Assembly (NCBI RefSeq): GCF_019703515.2
Contig: NC_059372.1
Location: 16,582,492 to 16,646,491 of the forward strand
Source of the DNA: Myxocyprinus asiaticus
Taxonomy: Eukaryota; Chordata; Actinopteri; Cypriniformes; Catostomidae
DNA length: 64,000 bases
Direction: 5' to 3'
Under the pieces are notes generated by a model. The model was not told the origin of the DNA and searched no databases. It was given only the letters and a program-made list of their open reading frames with translations. Below, one piece after another: positions 1 through 11,639 of the stretch. Numbering within the stretch: the first letter of the stretch is position 1; every line of letters begins with the position of its first letter. The translations under genes were made by a program, and so were the position numbers.

Positions 1-164
1 AATGTGTTGGGGCTGTTGATTAGAAGAAGAAGGAAGAAGATTTCAAAGATGAATTTTGGCCCTGAATTCTCCTTGGTGGACTATATCTGTAGCTTGTGAA
101 TGCTACAAGGTTGATAAGCAAAAGAAGCCATTATCTACTGTGAAACCGGTGATGCAATAATAAG

Positions 165-345
165 GAAAGCATTACTATAACTATTCCTCATAATTAGGAT
201 TAGGGTTTTTTAAATCCTGTAGACTTTCACTGAAAAAGTGACCTGAGCCAAATCTAGGAACCATACATGGGGTTTGGAACTTTTTAGTTGGGCCAGTAAG
301 CAACCACTGACAACACCCTACATGTAGCATCATTCATCATTCATC
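165..345 (+). repeat. Dispersed repeat family X, copy 1
   Basis: Shares the ordered words GAAAAAG, GACCTGAGCC, ATCTAGGAACC, GGGCCAGTAAGCAACC and ACACCCTA with copies near 9.3 kb and 40.65 kb. This is a non-coding interspersed repeat that I recall as common in cyprinid genomes. Its class is not determined. This copy is truncated and lacks the CCAGC-rich interior. Confidence 0.6.
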
Positions 346-1743
346 ATCATCATCATCATGTAAATGATTTGGGAATTTCCATTTTTGGGTGAACTAATAA
401 TTCAATAACACCAAAATTCCTGGCAATGGATTTTCCTGCTTATAATACTGTATTACAAGACTATTGCCCATAGCACAGGTTTATGGGACCAGCTAGAAAC
501 ATTCAGAGCAGTTCATACATTAAACAGGTCTTGATCTGCTGCCAGCCAATTGGAGACCTGAGCCTGCATTTAGAGTGTGACGGATGATTTTGAGCTCTGC
601 TGTTTAAGTGATTGTTGGGATGGAGGCAGGTGTGTGCTGATAACATTAGTGCACCAGTGTGGGACACACAGTCCCCTCCTCCCCGACAGACTTTCCTCCT
701 CTATGTCCCAAGTCTCTCAATACCTTTGTGCAGCCTCTTTGTGGATGTACGTGACTGGTTCAAACAAGCCCCTGGCTTAACGCGTCAAGTTTACCTAATG
801 GAACCAGACTGTCTTTCTCTATCACACCATTGTGTGCGAAGCATGCCAGTCAGCTGCCACGCTTTTTGTGGTCGGTCAGTGTGCAGGCTATTTGTTCTGT
901 CCACCGGAATGAAGGGTCAGTTGAGGAGGGAGAGCAGAGAAAATTGGAAACACAGGAACAATCACGATGACAGCAAATGGTGAGAGAGAGAGAGAGACAG
1001 AGAAGGTGAGAGAGAGGGGTGACAATGCGATGTGAAGAGGTAGAGACTAGCTGTGTCCAAAACCTGGAGGTATATCCTATGCTGTCTGGCTGCACAGTCA
1101 GTCAATGACTTCACAGGCAGCAATTTGACATAAAGGTACAAGAGTCCTAAACCTATATCAATCATTTTATATTCTGTTTCAGTGGTTTGTTTTTTCTTCA
1201 GATTTTTGATACAGTAATATAACTTAATAAACAATATATTATAACAATCAAAACATAACATGCATTGAGTATTTTATTATCAGTAATAACAATATTATTG
1301 TTGACAAACACAGTGGAATGTTCCCTAACTGAGAATTGTTAGATTTTGCCATTTACCTGTAGACCAAATATTGAACCATTTAGTTGAAATGTAGAAAGAA
1401 GAAAGTGATGTCCCGATACCATTTTTTTGAGAACAAGTATGAGTGCTGATACATTCTTTTTTGGTACGTGCCAATACAGCAATTCCATATCAGCAGTTTT
1501 TCAATTTTATCAAAATGGTGTTTAAATAATGAATTCATTAAAACTCGAATCAAATGAAAATATAGCAATTCATTTTCAAAATATATTTTTATCTAATGAA
1601 GTGCTTTTACATAAAACCTCACAGCACAATACTGAATTAGAAGCAATTTGTCAAATAAAGTGCTGCATAAGAGCATCACAGATGTGAGATATTGCTTAAA
1701 TATAATACAATTACTATTGATTTATTCTTATTAGAAGTAGTAG

Positions 1744-2148
1744 TGTAACGAACTGGCCATGGAGACGGTGTTAGGATCCATGTGCAGGAAGTTTATTAAA
1801 GTGCACAAGCAAACAATCCAAATTGGCAGGCAAATAGCGGTAGTTGTTAAGCAGGCAGTATAATCCAATAAACCAAAAAGACAGTCCAACAAGGCAAACA
1901 AAACAAAGGGGTATCCAAAAGGCAGTAAATCCAGGAAAACAGGCAATGGTCATAAGAGAATAATCAGCAATGGCAAAACACTTGGTAAGGCAGGGTAAAC
2001 TGGCAATACTTCGCAATGAACAATGGAAGAGCATGGTATTTATATAGTTCAAAACAGGAAGTCACCAAAGGTGAAACGGTACAGAGTTAGTATTACAGAG
2101 GGCTCCCTCTGGTGGTTGGTAGGAGGGGTAACAACCTCGGATGGTACG
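1744..2148 (-). repeat. Gypsy-1 3' LTR
   Basis: About 405 bp matching the 5' LTR. Its inner edge has GGTACG where the other LTR has GTTACA, and integrase coding sequence continues into it without a polypurine tract, so the first few LTR bases were probably lost in a deletion. Confidence 0.88.
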
Positions 2149-3137
2149 CTTTATCCAATCGTCCACCACTGGCACCATAGAAGGTTCTCCTGACCAAGGA
2201 AACATTGGGGGTTGGTAGCCCAGCACGCATTGGAAGGGGGTTAGACCCATAGAGGTATGATTGAGGGAATTCTGTGCATATTCGGCCCAGGGCAGGAAAT
2301 TGCTCCACTTCTCCTGTTCACAGCTACAATAACTCTGAAGATATCTGCCTATCTCTTGGTTTAGATGTTCCACCTGTCCATTGGCCTGAGGGTGGTAACC
2401 AGAGGTGAGACTCACATTGATATCCTGTTGTTTGCAGAAAGCCTGCCAAACTCGGGATGTGAACTGTGGACCTCTGTCAGACATGATGTCCTCTGGTATT
2501 CCATAGACTCTAAAAGATTGGAACAAAGCATTAGTGGTTTCCATGGCAGTGGGTAACCCCTTGAGAGGGACAAGTCTACATGATTTAGAAAATCGATTTA
2601 TTATTACCAGAATGGTAGTGTTACCATGGGAGTTTGGCAGGTCTGTGACGAAGTCGATGGACAAGTGGGACCATGGTTTTGTGGTATTGGCAGTGGTTGA
2701 ATAAACCCCGTGGGCAGTTCTCTGAGGGTCTTGGACTGGGCACACACCTGACAAGACTTTACATAGTTAGTTACATCATGAATCAAAGTTGGCCACCAGA
2801 AGGAATTACGCACCAGGGTAACAGTTCTTTGGATGCCAGGATGTCCAGTGCTCAAGGAAGTGTGGACCCATTGGATAGTCCTCTGATGTAGAGCTTGGGG
2901 TACGTAGTGCTTGGTCGGGGGGCAGTTAGGAGGTGACGGTTCATGTTGTGCTCCTTGCATCTCCTCCATGATGTCCCAACTAATTGGTGCTATGATGACA
3001 GATGGTGGCAGAAATGACCCAGGGTGAGGTTGGAGGTAGGGTGGATCGTGTCTGCATGAAAGTGCATCTGCCTTGCTGTTCTTGCTGCCAGGGCGGTAAG
3101 TGACTATAAAATTGAATCTGGTGAAAAACGGGGACCA
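2145..3137 (-). pseudogene. Gypsy-1 integrase, frameshifted and C-terminally deleted
   Basis: The zinc-binding HHCC region is at 2730-2870 (HTSLSTGH...CQVC). The catalytic core follows, with aspartates in SIDFVTDL and MSDRGPQF and the glutamate in [10 protein letters not shown], so the DDE triad is intact. A frameshift near 2690 separates the two domains. After VVDDWIKR the frame runs directly into the 3' LTR, so the C-terminal DNA-binding part, any chromodomain and the polypurine tract are absent. Compare the longer integrase of the second gypsy element at 50.7-52.5 kb. Confidence 0.87.
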
Positions 3138-4860
3138 TCAGGCTTGACGTGGGTTCATTTTCTTGGCTGCCTTGATATATTCAAGATTTTTGTGATCGGT
3201 GATAACCTGGAAAGGGTAGACTGCCCCCTCTAACCAGTGACGCCATTCTTCAAGGGCTGCTTTCATGGAAAGTAATTCCTTATTTCCCACATCATAGTTA
3301 CGTTCTGCAGAGTTCAATTTTCTGGAGAAAAAGGCACAAGGGTAAAGCTTGCCTGGTGTTCCATGACATTGTGACAGGACCGCTCCAATCCCGCAATCTG
3401 AAGCATCTACCTCAACGATGAAGGGAAGATTGGGGTCAGGATGTTTCAGTATCGGAGTGGTCATGAAGCTTGACTTGAGGGAGATGAAGGCCTGGTATGC
3501 GGCATCGTTCCAAGGCAATTTGTTGGGCTTTTCCTTAAGAAATGACATGAGTGGGGCTGCAATGATGCTGTAATTCCTGATGAAATGGCGATAGAAGTTG
3601 GCAAAGCCCAGAAATCGCTGTAGTTCCTTGATTTTTGAAGGTCGAGGCCATTCAGTGACTGCTGTTATCTTAGAGACATCCATTTCTACACCTTGATGGC
3701 TGATATTGTAGCCTAGGAAAGTGGTATGGGAGGTATGGAACTTACATTTTTCTAACTTGACAAATAGTTGGTGTTCCTGGAAAACATGATAGAACTGTCT
3801 TGACCTGCTGGATATGTTGTTCCATGTCTTGGGAGTAGATGAGGATGTCGTCAATGTAAGCCACCACACAATGATTCAGTAAGTCTCTGAATATCTCATT
3901 GATAAAAGACTGGAAAACCGAGACGGCGTTAGCAAGTCTATACGGCATGACCAAATATTCATAGTGCCCCCTGGTGGTGATGAAAGCAGTTTTCCACTCA
4001 TTCCCTTCTCGGATCCAGACAAGGTTATAAGCACTTCTCAGATCAAGCTTGGTATAGATCTTTGCCTCACAGAGTTGTTCAAGGGCTGAGGGGATAAGCA
4101 GTAATGGGTAACGGTACTTTATGGTGACAGAGTTCAGGCCTCGATAGTTGATACAGGGATGTAGACCTCCATCCTTCTCTACGATAAAGAACCCTGCAGC
4201 AGCTGGGGAGGTAGAGGGACGGATGTAACCAGAGGCAAGGGCTTCCTCAATGTAAGCCTCCATGGCGAGGGTCTCGGGGTGTGACAATGCATATGCCTTG
4301 CTTCTCGGTGGGGCTGTATTGGAGAAGTTCAATGGCGCAGTCCCATGGACGATGAGGAGGAAGTTGTGTAGCTTTGATTTTGCTAAACACCTCACTGAAC
4401 TCTGCATACTCCTTGGGGATCGTGGGCTCCTTCTGTGTTTCGGGGCTCTCAATACTGGTGAAAAGACAAGGCATGGATACAGAAACATGGAGACAATGTT
4501 TGTGACAAAAATTGACCATTGCACAAGCTCACCTTGGTTCCAAGATATCTATGGGTCATGGATGGCCAGCCAGGAATGACCCAGGATAAGAGCATGCTTG
4601 GGTGAGTTGATGACATATAGTGAGATTTGTTTTTCTGCATGAAAGTCCAACCTTGATGGTTATCGGAACAGTCTGTTTGGTTATGCCATTACCAATAGGA
4701 GTGTTGTCAACAGTGGTGATGTTAATCGTTGGGGAGCATTGAATGGTGGGCATGTTGAGTTCTTATACAATCTCCTGATTAATGAGGTTTACAGCAGCAC
4801 CAGAATCCACTAAAGCTGTAAAACACTTTACATGATCACCAATGGAGACCTCTACAGGTA
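3138..4860 (-). pseudogene. Gypsy-1 protease, reverse transcriptase and RNase H, broken
   Basis: The aspartic protease active site DSGA is encoded at 4796-4807. The reverse transcriptase palm follows, with catalytic YIDD at 3847-3858 preceded by KLDLRSAYN and EYLVMPY. The usual MPFGLANA glycine is arginine here (MPYRLANA), which should impair the enzyme. A frameshift lies near 3790 just after YIDD. RNase H keeps [11 protein letters not shown], an [12 protein letters not shown] glutamate segment and ITDHKNLEY, and is cut by TGA at 3138-3140. That stop sits where related elements have arginine, so a CGA-to-TGA change is likely. Reading beyond the stop continues into RNase H end and integrase in the same frame. 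Confidence 0.88.
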
Positions 4861-4889
4861 ACAGAAAATTATGTGAAAAGTGTGATATT

Positions 4890-5740
4890 GTTCATTGTAC
4901 TCACATTTTGCCTTAAACTTCATTTCTTGTATGGGCATGCAGCGTTGAGATGACCTGGTGAGCCACAATAATAGCAAAGGTTTCGTTGCGTTGATGCCGG
5001 CGTTCCTCCATGGGTTCGGGTGATACAGTGGATGCCTGGGCCTGTACTGAGACTGTAGAATTTGAGGCAAAGTGAAACTGAGGTGTGAAGCATTTTAAAG
5101 CAGGTTATCCATCTTGATGGCCATGGTTATATATTCAGAAAGAGTAGTACCTTCACCCTTACAGGTCAGCTCCATCCTGAGTTTTAGGTTAAGCTCCTCA
5201 CAGAAAACGGACTTCAGAGTCACATCATTCCATCCACTCTGAACCACTAGTGTCCTGAACAGAACTGCATAATCCGCTGCTGATCGATGACCCTGGTGTA
5301 GATAAAGCAGCTGAACAGAGATATCTTGGCCACCTGCTGGATATTCGAAGACTTTGTGGATTTGTTGCATGAAGTAATCAAATGAAACCTGGATTTTGGG
5401 ATCTTTCTCCCAAACAGCAGCAGCCCAATCGAGAGATTTGCTGGTAAGCAGTGACATCATAAAAGCACATTTTCTGGCATCTTGATCAAATGATTCAGGT
5501 TGATTTGGGAAATATACTTTGCATTGTCGTAAGAAAACCTGGCATTTTCAGCAGAACCATCAACTTATCAGGTAGATAAAAGCTTACCGGTTTAGCATGG
5601 GGAGCAGGCAGTGAGTGAATGTATTGTGTCAAACATTCGTTGGCAGCTCGTAGGTTGTTCAGCTGGTCTTGGTAACCCCTTAATACCTCGCACTGGTGCG
5701 CAGATGTGGCATGGAGCTGTGAAACTTCCGCTGGATCCAT
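4890..5740 (-). pseudogene. Gypsy-1 gag, broken
   Basis: Starts [10 protein letters not shown] at 5740, 17 bases inside the 5' LTR. A Gag matrix/capsid-like segment is seen at 5095-5460 (motifs SLDWAAAVWEK, FDYFMQQ, LYLHQGHRSAADYA). A zinc knuckle C-YY-C-GSPG-H-LNAA-C (CX2CX4HX4C) lies at 4935-4976 and would bind nucleic acid. A frameshift near 5545 separates the N-terminal part from the capsid part, a stop follows at about 5095, and the knuckle is in another frame. Such Gag proteins assemble cytoplasmic particles; this copy cannot make one. Confidence 0.88.
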
Positions 5741-5756
5741 GTTAGACGAAGTATTC

Positions 5757-6166
5757 TGTAACAAACTGGCCATGGAGACCGTGTTAGGATCCATGTGCAG
5801 GAAGTTTATTAAAGTGCACAAGCAAACAATCCAAATCGGCAGGCAAATAGAGGTAGTTGTTAAGCAGGCATATAATCCAATAAACCAAAAAGACAGTCCA
5901 ACAAGGCAAACAAAACAAAAGGGGTATCCAAAAGGCAGCAAATCCAGGAAAACAGGCAATGGTCATAACAAGAGAACACTCAGCGATGGAAAATCACTTG
6001 GTAAGACAGCGTAAACTGGCAATACTTCACAATGAACAATGGAACAGCATGGTATTTATATAGTTCAAAACAGGAAGTCACCAAAGAAGAAACGGTAAAG
6101 AGTTAGTATTCGGGAGAGGGCTCCCTCTGGTGTTTGGTAGGAGGGGTAACAACCTTGGATGTTACA
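5757..6166 (-). repeat. Gypsy-1 5' LTR
   Basis: 410 bp with TG...CA ends (palindromic TGTAAC/GTTACA), followed by target duplication AGTAG. It is direct-repeated at 1744-2148. The gag start codon lies 17 bases inside the element from this LTR. Confidence 0.9.
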
Positions 6167-8044
6167 AGTAGCATAACTGTGAATATTACATAACTATACA
6201 GTAGTGGTCTATTTCTGTCTTTTTTCCATATAATTATGCTTTAATTTTGGCGGAGCTTTTATTTTGAAGTGTTTCTGTGTTGGTATGATGGTAGCTTCTC
6301 ATTCCAGAAAAGCCAGTCATTTCGGGACTCACAGTGATTATTAAAACGCAAAAGACACTTTGTGCGCGAGGCACATACAGACTACATATTTATTAAATTA
6401 AATAGCAATTTAACAAATATGTATTCTGTATGTGCCTCGTGCTACAAAGTGAATTAGTGCTCTGTTCTCTATCATCTACTACAAACAGTGCTCATGGTGC
6501 TCATAATGGTGTTTTCCATGTATGAGCCAAGGGTCTCTAAAAGGTATAAGCACTTTGTGTCTTTATGTCTGCACAACACACAGTCCACACATTCACAAGC
6601 ACTCACAGCTGAAGTGTGCAAACTTTAAATTTATCTCATTAAATTGCAGCCTTTGCGGTTTAATAATCACACTGACAGTGTGATTTTAATTTGTGCACTG
6701 AATGTTTACAGGATGACATTCATACATCAGCATTTCTTCAAGCACATGTACAAATACATGAGTGCAGTATCAAACCCGATTCTTATACCAATCAGTATCC
6801 GGACATCCCTAGTAGAAAAGTGTGAATATCAGTAAAAATTTTATCGAACTCAAACCAATTATTGGTCAATGTCTAGAAGGTACCACCTAAGGAAACTGTT
6901 TTCAGATTGGCACCATATCGTCATGTCTGATGATCTACAAGGATTTCAAGAGAGCTGTAGAAATAACCATGCAAATATTTAATGACTACTAAATAAGGCT
7001 TATGTCTTTGTGTTTCAAATAAAATAAATTATTTCACTAGTTCAAAAAAATTAAAGAAGAAAGAAAGAAAAGACATTTACTTCTTTCAACCGCTCTTTCA
7101 GATGTTATTTTAATTTTCCACCAAATCCCCCACACACAGAATTGTAGGATTTCATAAGCAGCAAAGCACTCATCTATGCTGCCTTCAAAAACCAGGCAGA
7201 TGAAGGCATCTTAGTTAAGAGGATGTGACGCAAACATTGGCTTCAGATGTGCCTTGTTGCCTTCCTAGCTCTGTATACTCCTTCTAAAAGCATAATTTTC
7301 CAGCCTTTGAACACAGTCACTGACAGATACTGTACACGTGAAGGAGGAACACAAAGAAAGAAACAGAGGGAGCATGAAATATGGAGAAAGGATGAGGACA
7401 ATGAGGCAAATCAGTCTCAGCTGAGGGCACATGCAATTAAAATAAAATGAGCTGGACCTTGGCAGAGGCCAGGGCAGGAGAGGAGCTGATGGCAGTGAGA
7501 GAGCAAAAGAGGATGAGGGAAATTAAAACTGAAGGATTAGCCCAGTCCGTATGCGCCATGAGCACGGTGACGGTGGTCACCTGCACCCTAAAGGGACCAA
7601 GTGTGTCTGACAGTAATGAGATCATGTCTGCTCAACTCTCCATTGGAGCTTCAATGGCTTTAACAGCCAACTCTAAGTCTACTCCAAATGTGACATGCTT
7701 CCTTTAAATTCCTGTCTCTCTTGTGAACTGTTTCATCCTGGAACCTTTCTCACCATATTTCGCTTTGACATGGGATGAATAGTTGTCCTTGAGAATACAG
7801 ATCTGTACTGTATCACCCCTGTCAAAACACTGGACTGTTTCAGAAAAAAATTGTAAGAGTAGCAGAGAGTCAGAGAGAACCCTGCTGAAAAGACAAGAAT
7901 AGCCAGTCACCAGTTTTGACTTTTTTTACTTGCTTAACCAAGACTTCCTTAGCCAACCAGTATGACCATAAATATCATGCAGGGTGACTCAAGTTTTTAT
8001 GGTGATCAGCATAGTTACCATGCTTAAAATAACATCTTAAACCT

Positions 8045-8425
8045 TAAATCTTTGCTGGTCTTAGTTGGTCTCTCTGCCTGATCAGGCTAGTCTGGTGACT
8101 GGTTTTAGAGGGTTTTTAGGAATTCTTCAGCTGTACACTAGCTATACCAGCTTAGCCAGGCTGGGAGACCATTCTAAACCAGCTAAGACCAGCAAACTAA
8201 CTTAGGTTTGTTTAAGCTATTTTTTCTATTAGAGTATGCTGATCCATCAGCTAGACTAGCACCAAATCAGCATAAACCAACATGGCCTATTGGAGACCTA
8301 AACCAGCTTGATCAGGCTGGGAAACCAGTTAGACCAGCTTAAGCAGACTGGAGACCAGCTTTGGCTGGTTTAAGCCTATTTATTTTCAGCAGGGTATGCT
8401 GGTTCACCAGCTTGACCATTACAAA
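8045..8425. repeat. CCAGC-type degenerate minisatellite
   Basis: Many imperfect repeats of words such as ACCAGCTTAGACCAGC and its complement GCTGGTCTTAGTTGGT, in both orientations, so parts can fold on themselves. The same words recur at 41160-41265 and 42083-42140, inside copy 3 of repeat family X. Confidence 0.7.
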
Positions 8426-9254
8426 CTAGTATTGAAATTCAGACTTGCATCCTACAAAACACAACTGCACACAGCTGAATACATTGCGTACACTAGGGAC
8501 AGTAGCTAAACTCATGCAAATTGGTCAGTAATATTGCAAACAGGAAAGCCACTCAAACAATTCACAGTGGAGGAGAAAATAACTGCACTGGACCACCACA
8601 AAGAAAATGGCCGGCCCCTGGAGAGGACCCCTCATCTGCCCTGTGTGAGAAATGGCTTTGAGTGAAAGTTGCTGATGTGGTGTTTTGCTTTCATTTGTGG
8701 AGGGTCTGAGGGCCAAGGGTGGTCATTAGTGGCAAAGAACTATGCTAACACAAACAGGCCTGGCTGTTTTGGATCTGAGCTGCTCAGGGGACCTGGTGCA
8801 TGGATGGCAAATCAGAGCAGACCCTGGCTAATGGAGCAGCATTGGGGAGAACTGATGCAGAGAGAGCAGTCTGCCATTTAAATGGCCCAGAGGGGGACAG
8901 TTCCATCCCAAAGGCCCTGCACTTGAGTCCCCATTCCTGTCTTTATCACTCCTGCTTTTATTCTGTCTCTTATGCTCTGGATAAAGATGGACCACCTGTA
9001 GAATCTTCAGAGAAAAAAACTGCATGGTCAAGAGAACTACAGTAGTAACCCAAATCGGCTGCATCATATGTGCAAAAGTATTGCTTTAAACATTTATTCA
9101 TCAGAAGCATTGTTGTGAAAGCATTACTATTGCTTAATGCTCATACTCAAGGAAATTATTTTTCAAAAAGTATTTAAGTTTGGCACAAAACACTGTTTGT
9201 GTTATGGACAGACATTATATATCAAATTTCACTTCTTTTTTAAGAGTGTGCTTT

Positions 9255-9560
9255 TACATTTCTAAGAGATCGGACTTATGATTTACACCCGTTAGATGAT
9301 AAAACAGGTGAAAAAGCCATATCTAGGAACCACAATATCATAAAGACCTTGGGGTGGGCTTTTTTTACTTGCACAGTAAGCAACCACCCAGAACACCCTA
9401 GAAACCACTCAGCGTTGTGCTAAAAAACACTCAGAACAAACTAATAGCCTAACTAATAGCATTGGACTGACTCACAACACCCAAACATCATGACGGCGAG
9501 CTGCGCACAGGCAAGCACCACTCACAGTATTTTCAGAAAATCTAAAAATCTAGTTTGTCA
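9255..9560 (+). repeat. Dispersed repeat family X, copy 2
   Basis: Matches copy 3 in the order CGGACTTATG, GATGATAAAAC, CCATATCTAGGAACCA, AATATCATAAAGA, CAGTAAGCAACC, ACACCCTA, then after a gap ATCATGAC, GCAAGCACCACTCACA and AAAAATCTAGTTT. The CCAGC interior seen in copy 3 is absent here but lies just upstream at 8045-8425. Confidence 0.65.
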
Positions 9561-10369
9561 CTGGCTTGAGATGAGCTCTGAGCTTCAAGGTCCTTAAAGT
9601 ATCCTGGCCGTATTCGAAGAGATGATAGAGAGACCACTCTCTTAGGGGTTAACTTCTCACTTCTTGGATCTCTGAAAGAGCTTTGCAAAAGTTGAGCTCC
9701 TTGGGCACTGGAGCACTTAATCAGCTTCTCCCTGTAATGTTTTTGCTGCATGTGTTAAGGTATCATTGTGTCTTTTGAAAAGAGCCAGTGAGGCTAACAC
9801 CAGTTCACACAAATTCAATCATGCAGAACAGTGAGAAGAGAAGAGGATGTTAGTCTAAGGGCACAGGTCCACAGCCAGCCATTCCCTCCATAGCCTTCAG
9901 CAGAACTTGGGCCTGAGCCCTGCCTTATTTATTATATAAACACTATATATCTGTGTTCTGCAGATCAGCATGCATCAGTGTCCAGGATAAATTAGGGAAA
10001 ATCAATATTTGAAAATGTTTGACTTGTTTACACATTGTTATTTAGCAGATTAAGACCAAATATTCCCCTAATATTTGTGAGATGCAGCTTTCTGCTGCAC
10101 TCTCTTCCTCCAGCTGTCTACCACAGCCTTATTTTTTAGTCTGCCTCTACCTCTCTTTTGCATTCCTTTTCTCTTTTTATTCTACTTTTGTCCTCTCTTT
10201 CTGTTGATCATTTGAAGCTGCATAGTATTTGTCAGCATAGGGAATAGTACATGTACGGATGAGGCCTCCATTTGAAATGTGAAACTGTGAGACTCCCAAA
10301 CATTCCTTTTGCAAATAGAATAGAATAGACTAGAAGAACAGGGAGCCCTGCAACAGATGGCATTGCCCC

Positions 10370-10471
10370 CACAGAGATGTTAATTGATAAATTAACTATT
10401 TATGGGATTATTTTTGAAGAAATCCTCACTATGCAACATTTTTCACAAGTGCCTAAAACTTTTGCACAGTA

Positions 10472-10484
<13 letters not shown>
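10370..10484 (-). mobile_element. Tc1/mariner-type miniature element fragment
   Basis: Read on the minus strand it begins CAGTACTGTGCAAAAGTTTT and stays collinear for about 100 bases with the left end of the element at 50834-51362 (TGTGAAAAATGTTGCATA, TTATCAATTAA). Only one end is present; a TA microsatellite adjoins it. Confidence 0.75.

Positions 10485-10551
<67 letters not shown>
10474..10551. repeat. (TA)n microsatellite
   Basis: About 78 bp of uninterrupted TA directly beyond the end of the Tc1-type fragment, whose insertion target is TA. Confidence 0.95.
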
Positions 10552-10556
<5 letters not shown>

Positions 10557-10672
10557 ATGTATGTATACTGTACATTGTATGTTATTATTTGTATATTGTG
10601 TTATGTGTAATTATGTGTATATTAGATTTTAAATTGTGTTGTGTAAATCTGATGTTTATTGTAAATTGGTAA
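10552..10672 (+). repeat. L2-type LINE 3' UTR fragment
   Basis: Matches 14310-14425: GTTATTATTTGTATATTG, GTGTAATTATGTGTATAT, AAATTGTGTTGTGT, TTATTGTAAATTGGTA. It is cut off where the DIRS-like element starts, before the terminal TGATTTGATTT tail. Confidence 0.6.
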
Positions 10673-10710
10673 ATTCGGGAATGGTCGCCTAGTCTCAGGC
10701 CGATGCGGAA

Positions 10711-11607
10711 ATGATGGACATGCTTTCTCGGGCAGCTGTGAGCGTCGGGCTAGAGTGGAACCCTCCACTCTCCCCTGAACCCTCGTGGCTCAATGATTGG
10801 TTCCTGGGCTCAGGGCGCCACCCACGGCCACGCCCCGCCCCGGTTCCTTTCTTTCCAGAAGTGCACGAGGAGCTGACAAGATCGTGGGAGGCACCTTTTA
10901 CTGCTCGGTCCCAGTCTTTCAGCTCCCCCGCTCTCACTACCCTCGATGGTGGAGCGGCCAGGGTGTATTCGGTGATCCCCCAGGTGGATAAGTTGCTCGC
11001 GGTGCACTTGTGTCCGCAGAGCACTGCCACCTGGCGTGGGTGCCCGAAGCTCCCATCCAGGGCTTGTAGGTTTACGTCGTACCTGACGACCAGGGCCTAC
11101 GGTGCCACTGGACAAGCCGCCTCCACCCTGCACGCCATGGCTCTCCTGCAAGTACACCAAGCCAAGGTGCTAAAAGAGCTGTACGAGGGTAGTTCTGACC
11201 CGGGATTGATGCAGGAACTGCGCTCGGCGACCGACCTCACTCTCCGGGTAACGAAAGTCACAGCGCGGTCTCTCGGGCAGGCGATGTCCACCCTGGTGGT
11301 CCAGGAGCACCACCTTTGGCTCAACTTGGTCGAGATGAGAGTGGCTGACAAGGCACGGTTCCTTGATGCCCCCATCTCCCAGTTTGGCCTGTTCGGCGAC
11401 ACCGTCGAGGAACTGCTCCGGCGTGGCTCAAGACCCCACACCCCGTCTGCTCATTGCCAAGGGCATCCTCCTGCAGCAACAACACTGGCTCCGCCGCAGC
11501 CCGCCACCATGGCCCGGCCCCGGCGTGGAGTCCAACACAGGAAGCAGATGCCACCTGTCTCACGGCCAGCCACTAAGAACCCGAGGAAGGCTTCGAAGCG
11601 CCCCTGA
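10711..11607 (+). pseudogene. DIRS-like ORF1 (Gag-like), open
   Basis: 298 codons without a stop. The protein has the arrangement I recall from fish DIRS ORF1: a proline-rich start, VHEELTRSWEAPFTARS, TTLDGGAARVYSVIPQVD, HLCPQSTATWRG, ASTLHAMALLQVHQAKVLKEL, SATDLTLRVTKVTA and FLDAPISQFGLFGDTVEELL, then a basic Pro/Ala-rich tail. No zinc knuckle is seen. It probably packages the element RNA. The frame is open but the element lacks its enzymes, so it is listed as a pseudogene. The second frame overlaps its end. Confidence 0.8.
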
Positions 11608-11639
11608 GACGGGCGACTCAGGGGCAAGGAGACCTGCTT

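Larger units (their letters stand above)
1744..6166 (-). mobile_element. Ty3/gypsy LTR retrotransposon, degenerate (Gypsy-1)
   Basis: Two direct LTRs of about 400 bp flank gag-pol read on the minus strand. The right LTR begins TGTAAC and ends GTTACA. The element is bounded by a perfect 5-bp target duplication, AGTAG at 1739-1743 and 6167-6171. Inside, in minus-strand order, are gag with a CCHC knuckle, protease, reverse transcriptase, RNase H and integrase, the gypsy order. At 4.4 kb it is short because the C-terminal integrase region is missing and integrase runs straight into the LTR. The LTRs differ at roughly two dozen places by eye. No canonical TGG primer-binding site is evident next to the 5' LTR. 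Several frameshifts and a stop make it non-functional. Confidence 0.93.

Noticed and set aside
3742..4579. Plus-strand frame at 4262-4579 inside Gypsy-1
   Set aside because: Antisense shadow of the reverse transcriptase region.
10377..10610. 77-codon frame with tandem YI residues
   Set aside because: Translation of a TA microsatellite.
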